DNA of 32,546 bases from Actinomycetes bacterium (GCA_021791675.1 JAJYWE010000025.1:4045-36590), one strand, 5' to 3'; shown: positions 1 through 8,401, counted from the first letter of the stretch. The notes: a model not told the origin generated them from the letters alone. Made by a program: numbers and translations.

Positions 1-77
1 CAGGCCTGCGTCGTCGGGAGGGTAGGAGCCGGGGAGGGGTCCGGCCGGGAGACGGGGCCGAGCCAGGGAGACAGCAG

Positions 78-117
78 GCCAGCGGAGGGCCAGCGGAGAG
101 ACAGGCCGCCAGCGGAG
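78..117. repeat. Three close copies of a 10-bp direct repeat
   Basis: GCCAGCGGAG occurs at 78-87, 89-98 and 108-117 in a purine-rich leader. The whole 1-233 stretch shows no convincing gene, and an in-frame stop lies at 207-209 just ahead of the MFS gene. The repeats could be regulator sites or simple slippage products; nothing in the sequence decides between these. Confidence 0.55.
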
Positions 118-233
118 GAGCAGCGCAGGCACGGCTCGGGGCCAGGAGCCCGGCGCAAGAGCCCCGGCTGAGCACCGCGGAACATCCCGGCCGTGCTGGA
201 CGTAGGTAGTGGGGAGGACTCGAGGAGGGTGTG

Positions 234-1976
234 GTGAGCGAACGCGTGCGCTTGGACGGCCCGGCAGACACGGCCGGTCGGGGAGGAACGGTCGCCCCGG
301 TCTCGGCCAACGGCGGAGGGAGCAACGGCGCCGCAACGGCGGTGTCGCACACCGGCCTCGCCCTCCTCGTCATCGTGATCGGGGTCCTGATGGCGGCCGT
401 CGACACCACGATCGTGGTGCTCGCACTGCCCGAGATGGAGCGGGCGCTCCACGTGCCACTCTCCGGGATCATCTGGGTCGTGATCGGCTACCTGCTCGTC
501 ATCACGCTCCTCGCCACCCAGGTCGGCCGCCTCGGGGACATGTTCGGCCGTGTCCGGATGTACGAGGCCGGCTTCCTGGTCTTCATCGTCGGCTCCGCGC
601 TCTGCGCGCTCGCGACGAACGAGGCCACGATCATCACCTTCCGGGCGATCCAGGGCGTCGGCGGGGCGCTCATCTCTGCCAACGCCGGTGCGGTGATCGC
701 CGACACCTTCCCGGCCGAGCGGCGCGGACGTGCCTACGGCTTCAACGCTGTCGGGTGGAACGTCGGGGCGATCCTCGGGATCCTCCTCGGCGGGGTCATC
801 ATCACCTACCTGTCGTGGCGCTGGATCTTCTGGATCAACGTGCCAGCGGGGATCCTCGCGTTCGCGCTCGCGCTCAAGGTGCTCCACGACAACGGGGTGC
901 GACAGCACCAGAAGCTCGACCTCGCCGGGATGGTCGTCGGGGGGCTCGGCCTGTTCGGCGTGCTCTGGGCGATCACCAAGCTCGCGACCAGTGCGTTCTC
1001 GACCGAGATCGGCGCCTACCTGGTCGGGGGGTTGGTCCTGCTCGCGGTGTTCCTCGTCATCGAGCGGGCCCGGGAGGCACCAATGGTGAACCTCTCGTTG
1101 TTCCGCATCCCGACGATGTCGCCGACGCTCCTCGCGGCGCTCTTCCAGCAGCTCGCCAACTTCGCGGTGCTGTTCCTCATCATCATGTTCCTCCAGGGTG
1201 CGCGCCAGCTGAGCCCGCTCGACGCCTCCCTGCTCCTCGTCCCCGGGTATCTCGTCGGCGGCGTCGTCGGACCGTTCGGCGGCCGTCTGGCGGACCGCTT
1301 CGGACCCGTCTGGCCTGCGACGGTCGGCCTCGCGATCGAGATCGTCGCACTCGCGATCTACGCCCAGCTCACGCTCGCCACGCCGCTCTGGGTGATCGTG
1401 GTCGCGGCCGCGGTGAACGGGATCGGCTCCGGCGGCTTCTTCCCGGCCAACAACGCGGCGGTCATGGCGGCTTCGCCGGGGAAGTCCTTCGGCACGGCGT
1501 CCGGACTGCTGCGGACCTTCTCGAACATCGGCATGGTCTTCTCGTTCTCGGTCGCCATCCTGGTAGCCGCCCACTCGATCCCCCGCGAGCTCGCCTTCGC
1601 CATCTTCGTCGGCACCACGAAGCTCGACACCCACCTCGCAACGGCCTTCGCGAGCGGGATCCACGCGGCCTTCTACTCCTCGATGGCCTTCATGGCGATC
1701 GCGGCGGTGCTCTCGGCAACCCGCCTCCTGCACCACCGACCCGGCGGCGAAGGACCCCGCGGGTCACGGCGGGAAGGTGCCGCCCTCGCCGTGGCCCCCG
1801 GGACCGCCGGCCCTGGCGCCAACGGTGTCGGGATCGGGGCCAGCCCGGGTGGCGCGGCCCCGTCCCCAGCTCCGGCCGACCCGCTCCCGGAGCCGGCACG
1901 CCTCGGCGCGCCGACGCCGACACCGGACCGCCCGGACGGTCGCGCCCTGCCCGGCGAGGTCGCGTTCGAGGGCTAG
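234..1976 (+). CDS. MFS transporter, DHA2/EmrB-type drug:H+ antiporter
   Basis: This is a polytopic membrane protein of about 580 residues with roughly 14 hydrophobic segments, the length and layout of the 14-helix DHA2 (EmrB/QacA) family of proton-driven efflux pumps. The first helix carries an Asp in VLMAAVDTTIVVLALP, typical of this family. The loop after helix 2 has the MFS motif A (GRLGDMFGRVRMY). The C-terminal 75 residues are a Pro/Ala/Gly-rich, probably disordered tail. GTG codons lie at 231 and 234. The Shine-Dalgarno GGAGG at 224-228 is better spaced for 234, so I chose that. Its stop codon shares CTAG with the stop of the convergent hypF gene. The substrate cannot be read from sequence, and a role in hydrogenase function is not indicated. 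Confidence 0.9.
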   Translation: MSERVRLDGPADTAGRGGTVAPVSANGGGSNGAATAVSHTGLALLVIVIGVLMAAVDTTIVVLALPEMERALHVPLSGIIWVVIGYLLVITLLATQVGRLGDMFGRVRMYEAGFLVFIVGSALCALATNEATIITFRAIQGVGGALISANAGAVIADTFPAERRGRAYGFNAVGWNVGAILGILLGGVIITYLSWRWIFWINVPAGILAFALALKVLHDNGVRQHQKLDLAGMVVGGLGLFGVLWAITKLATSAFSTEIGAYLVGGLVLLAVFLVIERAREAPMVNLSLFRIPTMSPTLLAALFQQLANFAVLFLIIMFLQGARQLSPLDASLLLVPGYLVGGVVGPFGGRLADRFGPVWPATVGLAIEIVALAIYAQLTLATPLWVIVVAAAVNGIGSGGFFPANNAAVMAASPGKSFGTASGLLRTFSNIGMVFSFSVAILVAAHSIPRELAFAIFVGTTKLDTHLATAFASGIHAAFYSSMAFMAIAAVLSATRLLHHRPGGEGPRGSRREGAALAVAPGTAGPGANGVGIGASPGGAAPSPAPADPLPEPARLGAPTPTPDRPDGRALPGEVAFEG

Positions 1977-4345
1977 CGCCTCGACATCGGCCGAAGCTGG
2001 CGCCGCCGGTCGTCGGAGCAGGCGGCGGGCCTCTCCGTCGCCGTCGCCGCGATGGCTGCCTGGCCGATGCTGATGCCTCCGTCGTTCGGCGGGATCCGCC
2101 GGTGGCGGAGCACGCGTAGTCCGAGCTGCTCGAGACGACTGCCGAGGATCTCGCCGAGTAGGACGTTCTGGAAGACGCCGCCTGTCAGCGCGACCGTGCC
2201 CAGACCCGCTCGTGAGGCGACCTCCGCGGCTGCCGCCGCGCTTGCGGCGGCCAGCGCCTCGTGGAAACCACGCGCGATGGCGGCGGTGTCGACGCCGGCT
2301 CGCGAGTCCGCCACGACTGCCGCCACGAGCCCCCGCGGGTCCAGGAGGACCTCGTCGCCGAGCTCGACGGCCACCTCGTAGTGTCTCGCCGTACCCGCGG
2401 AGCGGGTTCGTGCCGCCATCTCGAGCTCGATGGCCGCCTGGCCCTCGTAGGAGACGCGGCGTCGGAGACCGACGAGTGCCGCCGTCGCGTCGAAGAGCCG
2501 ACCGACCGAGCTGGTGAACGGAAAGCGGCCGGCTCCGGTCGGCCGGACGAGCGCTCCCCACCCGGGCTCGAAGCGCTCCGCCGCGAGCCCGGCCAGCTCC
2601 ACGCCCCCCGCCACGAGCGACCAGGCGAGGGCCATCCGCCAGGGCTCCCGGACGGCGGCGACCCCACCGGGCATCGGGACCCCGAGGAGGTGACCGGCGC
2701 GCCGGAAGCCATCGAGATCGCAGACGAGCAGCTCCCCGCCCCAGAGCGTTCCATCCACTCCGTAGCCGAGCCCGTCGAAGGCCACGCCGACCACGGGACC
2801 GGTCTCCCCGGCGTCGACCAGGCAAGACGCCACGTGCGCGTGGTGATGCTGGACCGGGAAGAGCTGCTCCCCCGAGACCGCGGCGCGCTCCTCTGCGAAC
2901 TTCGTCGAGAGGTACTCCGGATGGAGGTCGTGCGCGAGGAGCGAGGGCCCGATCCCGTAGATCGCGACGAGGTGGTCGACCGCCTGGCGGAACGCCTCCC
3001 AGGCCTCGAGGTGCTCGAGGTCGCCGAGGTGCTGGCTCGCGACGACGGCGTCGCCGACCGTCAGGGCGACGGTCGACTTGAGCTCCGCCCCGAGGGCGAG
3101 GACGGCACGCGCCGCAGGACGAGGCAGGGCGAGCGGAGCCGGTGCGTAGCCCCGCGCACGGCGCTGGAGCTGCAGCCCGGACGGCGTCGCCCGGGCGACG
3201 GAGTCATCGCAGCGAACGTGGATCGGCCGGTTGTGGGAGAGGATCCCCTCCACCAACGGCCCGAGCCGTTCCACGACGTCCTCGTCCCGGAAGACGATCG
3301 GCTCGTCGGAGCGGTTGCCGCTCGTGAGCACGAGCGGGCATCCGGTCCCCTCGAGGAGGAGGTGGTGCAGGGGGGTGTACGGGAGAAACACGCCCAGCTC
3401 CGCGAGGCCCGGCGCAACCGCCCGGGCGACGGGGGCGTCCGGGCGCCGCTCGGCGAGGACGATCGGGCGCTCCCGGCCCGCCAACAGGGCGCGAGCAGGC
3501 CCGTCGAGCGACACGAGCCGCTCCGCTGCAGCGAGGTCCGGCACCATCACCGCGAAGGGCTTGTCCTCGCGCACCTTGCGCCGGCGCAGTGCCTCCACAC
3601 CTGCCTCCGAAGCCGCATCGACCGCCAGGTGGTACCCCCCGATGCCTTTCACCGCCACGACGGCCCCGCGCCGGAGCAACGTGATCGTGCCGCGCAGCGC
3701 AGCGTCACCCTCCGCCTGCTCCTCACCGAGCGGGGAGAGCAGCCGGAGGCGAGGCCCGCACGCCGGACATGCGATCGGCTGGGCATGGAAGCGCCGGTCC
3801 GCCGGGTCCTCGTACTCGGAGCGGCAGGCCGGGCACATCGGGAACCCGGCCATCGTGGTAGCCGGGCGGTCGTAGGGCACCGCGGTCACGATCGTGTAGC
3901 GCGGGCCGCAGTTCGTGCAGTTCGTGAAGGGATACCGCCATCGGCGCGCCGCAGGATCCCGGATCTCGGCGAGGCAGTCGTCGCAGGTCGCGACGTCCGG
4001 GCTGATCGGCACCCGCGCCCCGCCGTCCGCCCGGCTCTGGTCGATCCGGAAGCCCTCGAGGCCGTTCGGGGAAAGGGTGACGCAGCTCACTCCCTCGACC
4101 ACCGCCAGCGGCGGCGACTCCTCGGCCACTCGCCGGGCGAGGGCTGCGAGGACATCCGGGCGACCCTCGACCTCGAGCACGACGCCCGCGGCGTCGTTGC
4201 GGACGAAGCCGGCCAGCCCGAGCTCGGTCGCGAGCCGGTAGACGAACGGTCGGAACCCGACACCCTGCACCGTGCCTCGAATCGTGAGGCGCCAGCGCGC
4301 CAATGGCTGCGCTGCCGACTCGGGAGCCCGGACGGTGCGCACCAC
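1973..4345 (-). CDS. hypF: Carbamoyltransferase HypF, [NiFe]-hydrogenase maturation
   Basis: HypF converts carbamoyl phosphate and ATP to a carbamoyl-adenylate and transfers the carbamoyl group to the C-terminal Cys of HypE, the first step in making the active-site cyanide ligands. All family domains are visible in the 790 residues: an acylphosphatase domain (GTVQGVGFRPFVYRLA, about 24-39); two zinc-finger modules with C121/C124/C143/C146 and C171/C174/C193/C196; a YrdC-like domain (KGIGGYHL near 233); and a Kae1-like carbamoyltransferase domain with HHHAH at 500-504. The gene is the last of the hydrogenase operon, 12 bp after hypE. GTG codons at 4345 and 4342 are both possible starts. The identity is secure. 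Confidence 0.97.
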   Translation of the reverse strand: MVRTVRAPESAAQPLARWRLTIRGTVQGVGFRPFVYRLATELGLAGFVRNDAAGVVLEVEGRPDVLAALARRVAEESPPLAVVEGVSCVTLSPNGLEGFRIDQSRADGGARVPISPDVATCDDCLAEIRDPAARRWRYPFTNCTNCGPRYTIVTAVPYDRPATTMAGFPMCPACRSEYEDPADRRFHAQPIACPACGPRLRLLSPLGEEQAEGDAALRGTITLLRRGAVVAVKGIGGYHLAVDAASEAGVEALRRRKVREDKPFAVMVPDLAAAERLVSLDGPARALLAGRERPIVLAERRPDAPVARAVAPGLAELGVFLPYTPLHHLLLEGTGCPLVLTSGNRSDEPIVFRDEDVVERLGPLVEGILSHNRPIHVRCDDSVARATPSGLQLQRRARGYAPAPLALPRPAARAVLALGAELKSTVALTVGDAVVASQHLGDLEHLEAWEAFRQAVDHLVAIYGIGPSLLAHDLHPEYLSTKFAEERAAVSGEQLFPVQHHHAHVASCLVDAGETGPVVGVAFDGLGYGVDGTLWGGELLVCDLDGFRRAGHLLGVPMPGGVAAVREPWRMALAWSLVAGGVELAGLAAERFEPGWGALVRPTGAGRFPFTSSVGRLFDATAALVGLRRRVSYEGQAAIELEMAARTRSAGTARHYEVAVELGDEVLLDPRGLVAAVVADSRAGVDTAAIARGFHEALAAASAAAAAEVASRAGLGTVALTGGVFQNVLLGEILGSRLEQLGLRVLRHRRIPPNDGGISIGQAAIAATATERPAACSDDRRRQLRPMSRR

Positions 4346-4357
4346 GACCGGGCGACC

Positions 4358-5515
4358 TCAGCAGATCCGTGGGAGGGGATCCCCCACCAGCATGTCCACG
4401 ATGCGTGTGCTGCCGAAAGCGGTCCGCAACACGACGACACCCTCGGGCTCCGCGCGGATCTCGCCGATCAGGGCCGCCTCCGCCCCTCCCGGCTCGGCAC
4501 GGACCGCCGCGAGAGCAGCGTCTGCCTCCTCGGGCGGCACCACGGCGAGAACCTTGCCCTCGTTCGCCACGTAGAGCGGATCGAGGCCGAGCAGCTCGCA
4601 GGCACCCGCGACCGCGGGTCGCACCGGCAGGGCTGCCTCGTCGAGGACCACGGCGAGCTGGCGGTCGCGCGCGAGCTCGTTGCAGACCGTGGCCACCCCA
4701 CCGCGAGTGGGATCGCGACACCACCGGGTGCCGGGAGCCGCCTCGAGGAGGGCCCGTACCAAGGGGGTCACCGGGGCAGTGTCCGAGCAGAGCTCCACCT
4801 CGAGGTCGAGGTCACCCCGCGCCAGCATGACCGCGATCCCGTGGTCCCCCATGGTGCCGGAGAGCAGCACCACGTCTCCGGGTCGCACCGACTCGGCCGC
4901 GAGATCGACCCCGGGTGCGACGGTCCCTACGCCTGCGGTGGTGAGGTAGATCCCATCCGCCGCTCCTGCCCCCACGACCTTCGTGTCGCCGGTGACCACG
5001 GCCACCCCGGCGCCGTCAGCGGCCTCGGCGACGTCAGCCACGATCTCTTTCAGCTCCGCGACGGAGAGCCCCTCTTCGATGACCACCGCGAGCGAGAGCC
5101 ACCGCGGGACTGCCCCCATGACCGCGAGGTCGTTCACGGTCCCGTGCACCGCCAAGTGACCGACCGACCCGCCCGGGAAGCGACGAGGGCTCACGACGAA
5201 GGAGTCGGTGGTGAACGCGAGACGTTCGCCCGGGGCGAGGTCGAGGACCGCCGCGTCTCGAAGCGGGCCCTCGGGACGGCCGAGCCCCTCGAGGAACACC
5301 GCGTCGAGCAACGCCGCCGAGGCCTTGCCTCCGGCACCGTGCGCAAGGGTCACGACGTCGTCCTTGAGGCGCGGGCGGCGGCGGCGGAACGCCTCGATCC
5401 GCCCGAGGACGGCGGCCTCGCTCGAGGACACGCCTCTCGTCCGATTCGGTCCGGACCGATCGTCCTGCTCGGTCCTCCCGGGCGTGCTCGGTCCCGGCGC
5501 GCGTGCCGCCGTCAT
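4358..5515 (-). CDS. hypE: Hydrogenase maturation protein HypE (cyanide ligand synthesis)
   Basis: HypE is an AIR-synthase-like ATPase that dehydrates the S-carbamoyl group on its C-terminal Cys to thiocyanate and donates cyanide to the Fe held by HypC-HypD. The 385-aa protein ends in PRIC, so the essential terminal Cys is present at position 385. Other family signatures are LAHGAGGKAS, FTTDSFVVSP, VNDLAVMGA, VTGDTKVV and DPTRGGVA. The first 35 or so residues form a charged extension not usual for HypE, so an internal start is conceivable. However, ATG 5515 overlaps the preceding SIS-gene stop as ATGA, which supports translational coupling from the long start. Confidence 0.96.
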   Translation of the reverse strand: MTAARAPGPSTPGRTEQDDRSGPNRTRGVSSSEAAVLGRIEAFRRRRPRLKDDVVTLAHGAGGKASAALLDAVFLEGLGRPEGPLRDAAVLDLAPGERLAFTTDSFVVSPRRFPGGSVGHLAVHGTVNDLAVMGAVPRWLSLAVVIEEGLSVAELKEIVADVAEAADGAGVAVVTGDTKVVGAGAADGIYLTTAGVGTVAPGVDLAAESVRPGDVVLLSGTMGDHGIAVMLARGDLDLEVELCSDTAPVTPLVRALLEAAPGTRWCRDPTRGGVATVCNELARDRQLAVVLDEAALPVRPAVAGACELLGLDPLYVANEGKVLAVVPPEEADAALAAVRAEPGGAEAALIGEIRAEPEGVVVLRTAFGSTRIVDMLVGDPLPRIC

Positions 5516-6174
5516 GACGGTCCGAGTGGTCGGAGGGCGGCCTGCACCACCTCCCAGAGCCGCCACGACAGCGCCGCCTGGGTCTCCTGGATCCGGTGGA
5601 TGCTCTGGGAGGGCACCACGAAGCAGTGTTGGACGCTCGGGGAGACGGCCATCTGGCCTCCCTGGTAGCCGGCGAGGCCGACCGTGAGACAGCCTCGCTC
5701 GCACGCCTCGTCGAACGCGAGCAGCAGGTTCTTCGAGCCACCGCTCGTCGAGAAGCCGACGACCATGTCCGAGGGCTCCACCTGCGCGATCACCTGCCGC
5801 AGGAACACCACCTCGAAACCGACGTCGTTGCCGAGCGCTGTGAGCACCGCCAGGTCGTCTGCGAGCGACCGTGCCGGGAGTGGTCTGCCGGCGGGCGGGT
5901 CGCCGAAGAGGGTGACGAGCGACGCCGCATCCGTCGAGCTCCCGCCGTTGCCCATGGCCAGCAGGCGTCCGCCCGCGTCGAAGCGGGTCGCCATCGCCAA
6001 CCCGACCGCGCTCAGCTCGTCCTCGCTCGCAGCGAGCACGTTCGCTCGGAGCGCCGCGCTCTCCGCCGCCTTGGCCTCGGCCGAGCGCGCGAGGTCCTCG
6101 AGCAGTGGACCGGCGTCCCGCTCCGCGGCATCGAGGAACGGGTAGAGGAACCCCGTGCCCCCCGGCGCGCTCAT
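5512..6174 (-). CDS. GmhA-like SIS-domain protein of the hydrogenase operon, probable pseudo-isomerase
   Basis: This 220-aa protein has the sugar-isomerase (SIS) fold of the GmhA/DiaA group: the phosphate-binding stretch GNGGSSTDAAS, then LTALGNDVGFEVVFLRQV, then STSGGSKNLLLAFDEA. Aligned by eye with E. coli GmhA, the sedoheptulose-7-phosphate isomerase, the residues equivalent to H61, E65 and H180 are Ser, Leu and Trp here. Only the equivalent of Q172 (in RIQE) is retained, so it should not act as a metal-dependent isomerase. No heptose pathway gene is nearby. It is coupled by ATGA overlaps to the SIS-HypC fusion upstream and to hypE downstream, so a role in hydrogenase maturation, perhaps as a binding or scaffold protein, is the best inference. 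Automatic annotation would probably call it phosphoheptose isomerase. Confidence 0.88.
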   Translation of the reverse strand: MSAPGGTGFLYPFLDAAERDAGPLLEDLARSAEAKAAESAALRANVLAASEDELSAVGLAMATRFDAGGRLLAMGNGGSSTDAASLVTLFGDPPAGRPLPARSLADDLAVLTALGNDVGFEVVFLRQVIAQVEPSDMVVGFSTSGGSKNLLLAFDEACERGCLTVGLAGYQGGQMAVSPSVQHCFVVPSQSIHRIQETQAALSWRLWEVVQAALRPLGPS

Positions 6175-6956
6175 TCGCCGCTCCCCTCGGCCAGGACCGT
6201 GAGCACGGAGCCCGCGTGGACGAGGACCAGCGACCCGGGCGACACCCCCTCGACGAGGGACGCGTCCGCCCACTCGAGCCCGGTCGCTGCGCGGACCAGG
6301 ACGGCACCGCCTTCGCCGAGGCGGAGGACCTCGACGAGGCGACCCTCGTCGCCACAGGTGACGCAGGCCGGTCCCGAGCAGACCTGCGGCTCCTCGAGGA
6401 GCCCGGGGTGCTCGAAGCAGACGTGGGTCAGCTCCCAGAGGAGGTGGTACGAGAGCACGAACCGGCCCGTGTGGGCGGCCTGGCTCGGCACTTCCCCCTC
6501 CCACCAGAGGACGTGGTCCGCCGCCCCTGGCGCCGGGCGCGGGCCGGCGCCGATCCAGATCGTCGTGAGCCCCCATGCGGGTGCCCGAGCGAGCGCGCGG
6601 CGCGCTGCGGGCTCCTCCGAGGACGCGACGACCACGAGCGCATCCCCAGCGCGACAGAGCGTCCGGAGCCCCGCGACGCCAGCCTCCGCCGAGACGGCGA
6701 CCGCAGGCAGGGCGCGCGTCCCGACGACGACCGGGTGCACGAACTCCACCGCGACGTGGTGGGCGTGGGCGGGCCAGGCCGGCGCGAAGCACCAGAGCGT
6801 CCCACCGTGCGCGAAGCGCCGTGCGAGAGCCAGGGCAGCACCTGCGACGTCGACACCGAAACCCGGTGGCAGCCCGCCGGCGCCAGCGGCGCCGCGCTCC
6901 GCGTCGAGTGCGCCGGCGGGGCCGGCAGCCGACTGCGCCGCGGTCCCGACGCTCAT
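6171..6956 (-). CDS. SIS-like domain fused to a HypC-type chaperone domain
   Basis: This 261-aa protein has two parts. Residues about 35-185 look like a degenerate SIS-type Rossmann domain (GTLWCFAPA, DALVVVASSEEP, GLTTIWIGAG) lacking the usual Ser-rich sugar-phosphate loop. Residues about 193-256 resemble HypC/HupF: CVTCGDEGRLVEVLRL, then ASLVEGVSPGSLVLVHAG. Cysteines C193, C198 and C201 precede the barrel, and H247 falls where HypC has its conserved His. Classical HypC uses a Cys directly after the initiator Met to bind the Fe(CN)2CO unit; here the candidate Cys is internal. It sits between hypD and the second SIS gene, with ATGA overlaps on both sides. Its partners are likely HypD and the neighbouring SIS protein. 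The HypC call rests on pattern and context, with no alignment run. Confidence 0.75.
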   Translation of the reverse strand: MSVGTAAQSAAGPAGALDAERGAAGAGGLPPGFGVDVAGAALALARRFAHGGTLWCFAPAWPAHAHHVAVEFVHPVVVGTRALPAVAVSAEAGVAGLRTLCRAGDALVVVASSEEPAARRALARAPAWGLTTIWIGAGPRPAPGAADHVLWWEGEVPSQAAHTGRFVLSYHLLWELTHVCFEHPGLLEEPQVCSGPACVTCGDEGRLVEVLRLGEGGAVLVRAATGLEWADASLVEGVSPGSLVLVHAGSVLTVLAEGSGE

Positions 6957-8080
6957 GCCCGGGCCCCGACGGACAGCGCTGCCTCCCGGTGGAGCCGGCC
7001 GAAGTTGTAGTACGCGGCGCACGCTCCCTCCGAGGAGACCATGCAGGTCCCGATCGGCGTCTCGGGGGTGCAGGCGGTACCGAACACCTTGCACTGCCAG
7101 GGCTTGATGACCCCCTTCAGCACCTCGCCGCACTGGCAGGCCTTCGGGTCGGCGACCCGGACGCCCGGGACTGCGAAGCGGCGCTCGGCGTCGAAGTCCG
7201 CATAGGCGTCTGCGAGCCGGAGTGCGCTCTGGGAGATGAAGCCGAGCCCCCGCCACTCGAAGTGCGGGCGGAGCGCGAAGACCTCGGCCATGATCGCGAG
7301 CGCCCTCGGGTTTCCCTCCTCCACGACGCAGCGGGTGTACTGGTTCTCCACGTCCGCCCGGCCGGCTGCGCACTGGACCAGCAGCATCTCCACGGCCTGG
7401 AGGATGTCGAGGGGCTCGAAGCCGGCGGTCACCAGCGGCTTACCGTACTGCTCGGCGACGAAGCGGTAGGGCCGCTGGCCGATCACGGTCGAGACGTGCC
7501 CGGGTCCGAGGAACCCGTCCAGCCGGAGGTCGGGAGAGTCCAGGATCGCCTTGATCGGCGGCACGATCGTCACGTGGTTGCAGAAGACGCTGAAGTTCGA
7601 CACGCCCTCCGCCTTCGCGCGGCGCAGCGTCACCGCCGTCGACGGTGCCGTGGTCTCGAAGCCCACGGCGAAGAACACCACCTCGCGACCGGGGTTGTCC
7701 ACGGCGAGGCGGAGCGCGTCGAGCGGCGAGTAGACGAACCGGACATCGGCGCCGCGGGCCTTGGCGTCGAGCAGGCTCCCCGAGGAGCCTGGCACGCGCA
7801 TCATGTCCCCGAAGGTCGTGAACAGCACGCCGGGCTGCTCGGCAACCGCGATCGCGTCGTCGATCCGGCCCATCGGGATGACGCAGACCGGGCAGCCCGG
7901 CCCGTGGACGAGCTCGACCCCGTCGGGGAGGAGGTGCTCGATCCCGTGTCGGTAGATCGTGTGGGTGTGTCCCCCGCAGACCTCCATGAAGGCGAAGCGC
8001 TTCCCGTTGGACAGCGTCGCGATCCGTCGGACGAGCGCGCGCGCGGCGGCCGGGTCTCGGTACTCGTCGACGAAGCGCAT
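6953..8080 (-). CDS. hypD: Hydrogenase maturation protein HypD
   Basis: HypD is the Fe-S scaffold that, with HypC, holds the Fe(CN)2CO precursor and drives cyanide attachment using HypE. The protein is about 375 aa, the normal family length. It contains CGGHTH (C35), GPGCPVC (C63, C66), the GFETTAP loop, GPGHVS and a C-terminal [4Fe-4S] region rich in Cys (CQCGEVLKG, WQCKVFGTAC, GTCMVSSEGACAAYYNFGR). I chose ATG 8080 because family members start with M-K/R-FVDEYRD. A GTG directly before it (8083) would also overlap the upstream stop and cannot be excluded. The 3' end overlaps the next gene as ATGA. Confidence 0.97.
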   Translation of the reverse strand: MRFVDEYRDPAAARALVRRIATLSNGKRFAFMEVCGGHTHTIYRHGIEHLLPDGVELVHGPGCPVCVIPMGRIDDAIAVAEQPGVLFTTFGDMMRVPGSSGSLLDAKARGADVRFVYSPLDALRLAVDNPGREVVFFAVGFETTAPSTAVTLRRAKAEGVSNFSVFCNHVTIVPPIKAILDSPDLRLDGFLGPGHVSTVIGQRPYRFVAEQYGKPLVTAGFEPLDILQAVEMLLVQCAAGRADVENQYTRCVVEEGNPRALAIMAEVFALRPHFEWRGLGFISQSALRLADAYADFDAERRFAVPGVRVADPKACQCGEVLKGVIKPWQCKVFGTACTPETPIGTCMVSSEGACAAYYNFGRLHREAALSVGARA

Positions 8081-8310
8081 CACGCCACCTTCCTGAGGTT
8101 GACCCCATCCCCGCTTGCGACGCGCTCGGCGAGCACGCCGCCCCCCCGGCTCACGAGCTCAGCCGCCGCCGCGAGACCGCCCGCGAGCAGGGCGCGCACC
8201 TCCTCCGATTGCGCGATCACCGTGACGGCCTCGCGGAGCTCCTCGAGCCCCTCCCTCCCTGCCCGAGTGCCGAGGAGATAGCCCGCCAGGAACCCGATCA
8301 TTGCGCCCAT
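8080..8310 (-). CDS. Small YtxH-like membrane protein in the hyp operon
   Basis: This 76-aa protein starts MGAMIGFLAGYLLGTRAG, a short hydrophobic segment followed by the GTRAGRE motif common in small actinobacterial YtxH-like proteins. A charged helical region (REGLEELREAVTVIAQSEE) and an Ala-rich helix follow. It probably sits in or on the membrane through the N-terminal segment. A good Shine-Dalgarno (GGAAGG about 8 bases ahead) supports ATG 8310, and its stop overlaps the hypD start. Function is unknown. Its place between hypC and hypD suggests a link to maturation or to membrane association of the enzyme, but this is only positional. Confidence 0.75.
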   Translation of the reverse strand: MGAMIGFLAGYLLGTRAGREGLEELREAVTVIAQSEEVRALLAGGLAAAAELVSRGGGVLAERVASGDGVNLRKVA

Positions 8311-8377
8311 GTCCCGCCTTCCTTTCCCCGCCCTACGCCCCTTGCCCGTCTCGGACGCTCCGTGCGGCGAGTGTCCC

Positions 8378-8397
8378 CGAACGGCGGCAGCCGTTCG
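8378..8397 (-). terminator. Perfect 8-bp hairpin between hypC and the ytxH-like gene
   Basis: CGAACGGC at 8378-8385 pairs exactly with GCCGTTCG at 8390-8397 across a 4-base loop. It lies 4 bases past the hypC stop, in the only sizeable gap (91 bp) within the maturation part of the operon. No U-run follows, so it may be a weak or Rho-aided terminator, an mRNA stability element or a processing site rather than a full stop. Confidence 0.5.
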
Positions 8398-8401
8398 TTG
8401 C

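Noticed and set aside
209-2119. Alternative + strand frame over the first MFS gene
   Set aside because: Arg/Pro/His-rich and out of frame with the clear 14-helix transporter.
2261-5668. Very long open frame on the + strand opposite hypF and hypE
   Set aside because: Arg/Glu/Asp-rich composition with no family motif; an antisense shadow of high-GC genes whose - strand products are clear.
5512-6174. Phosphoheptose isomerase and a heptose pathway
   Set aside because: Active-site residues are replaced and no other heptose genes are near; the hydrogenase context explains it better.
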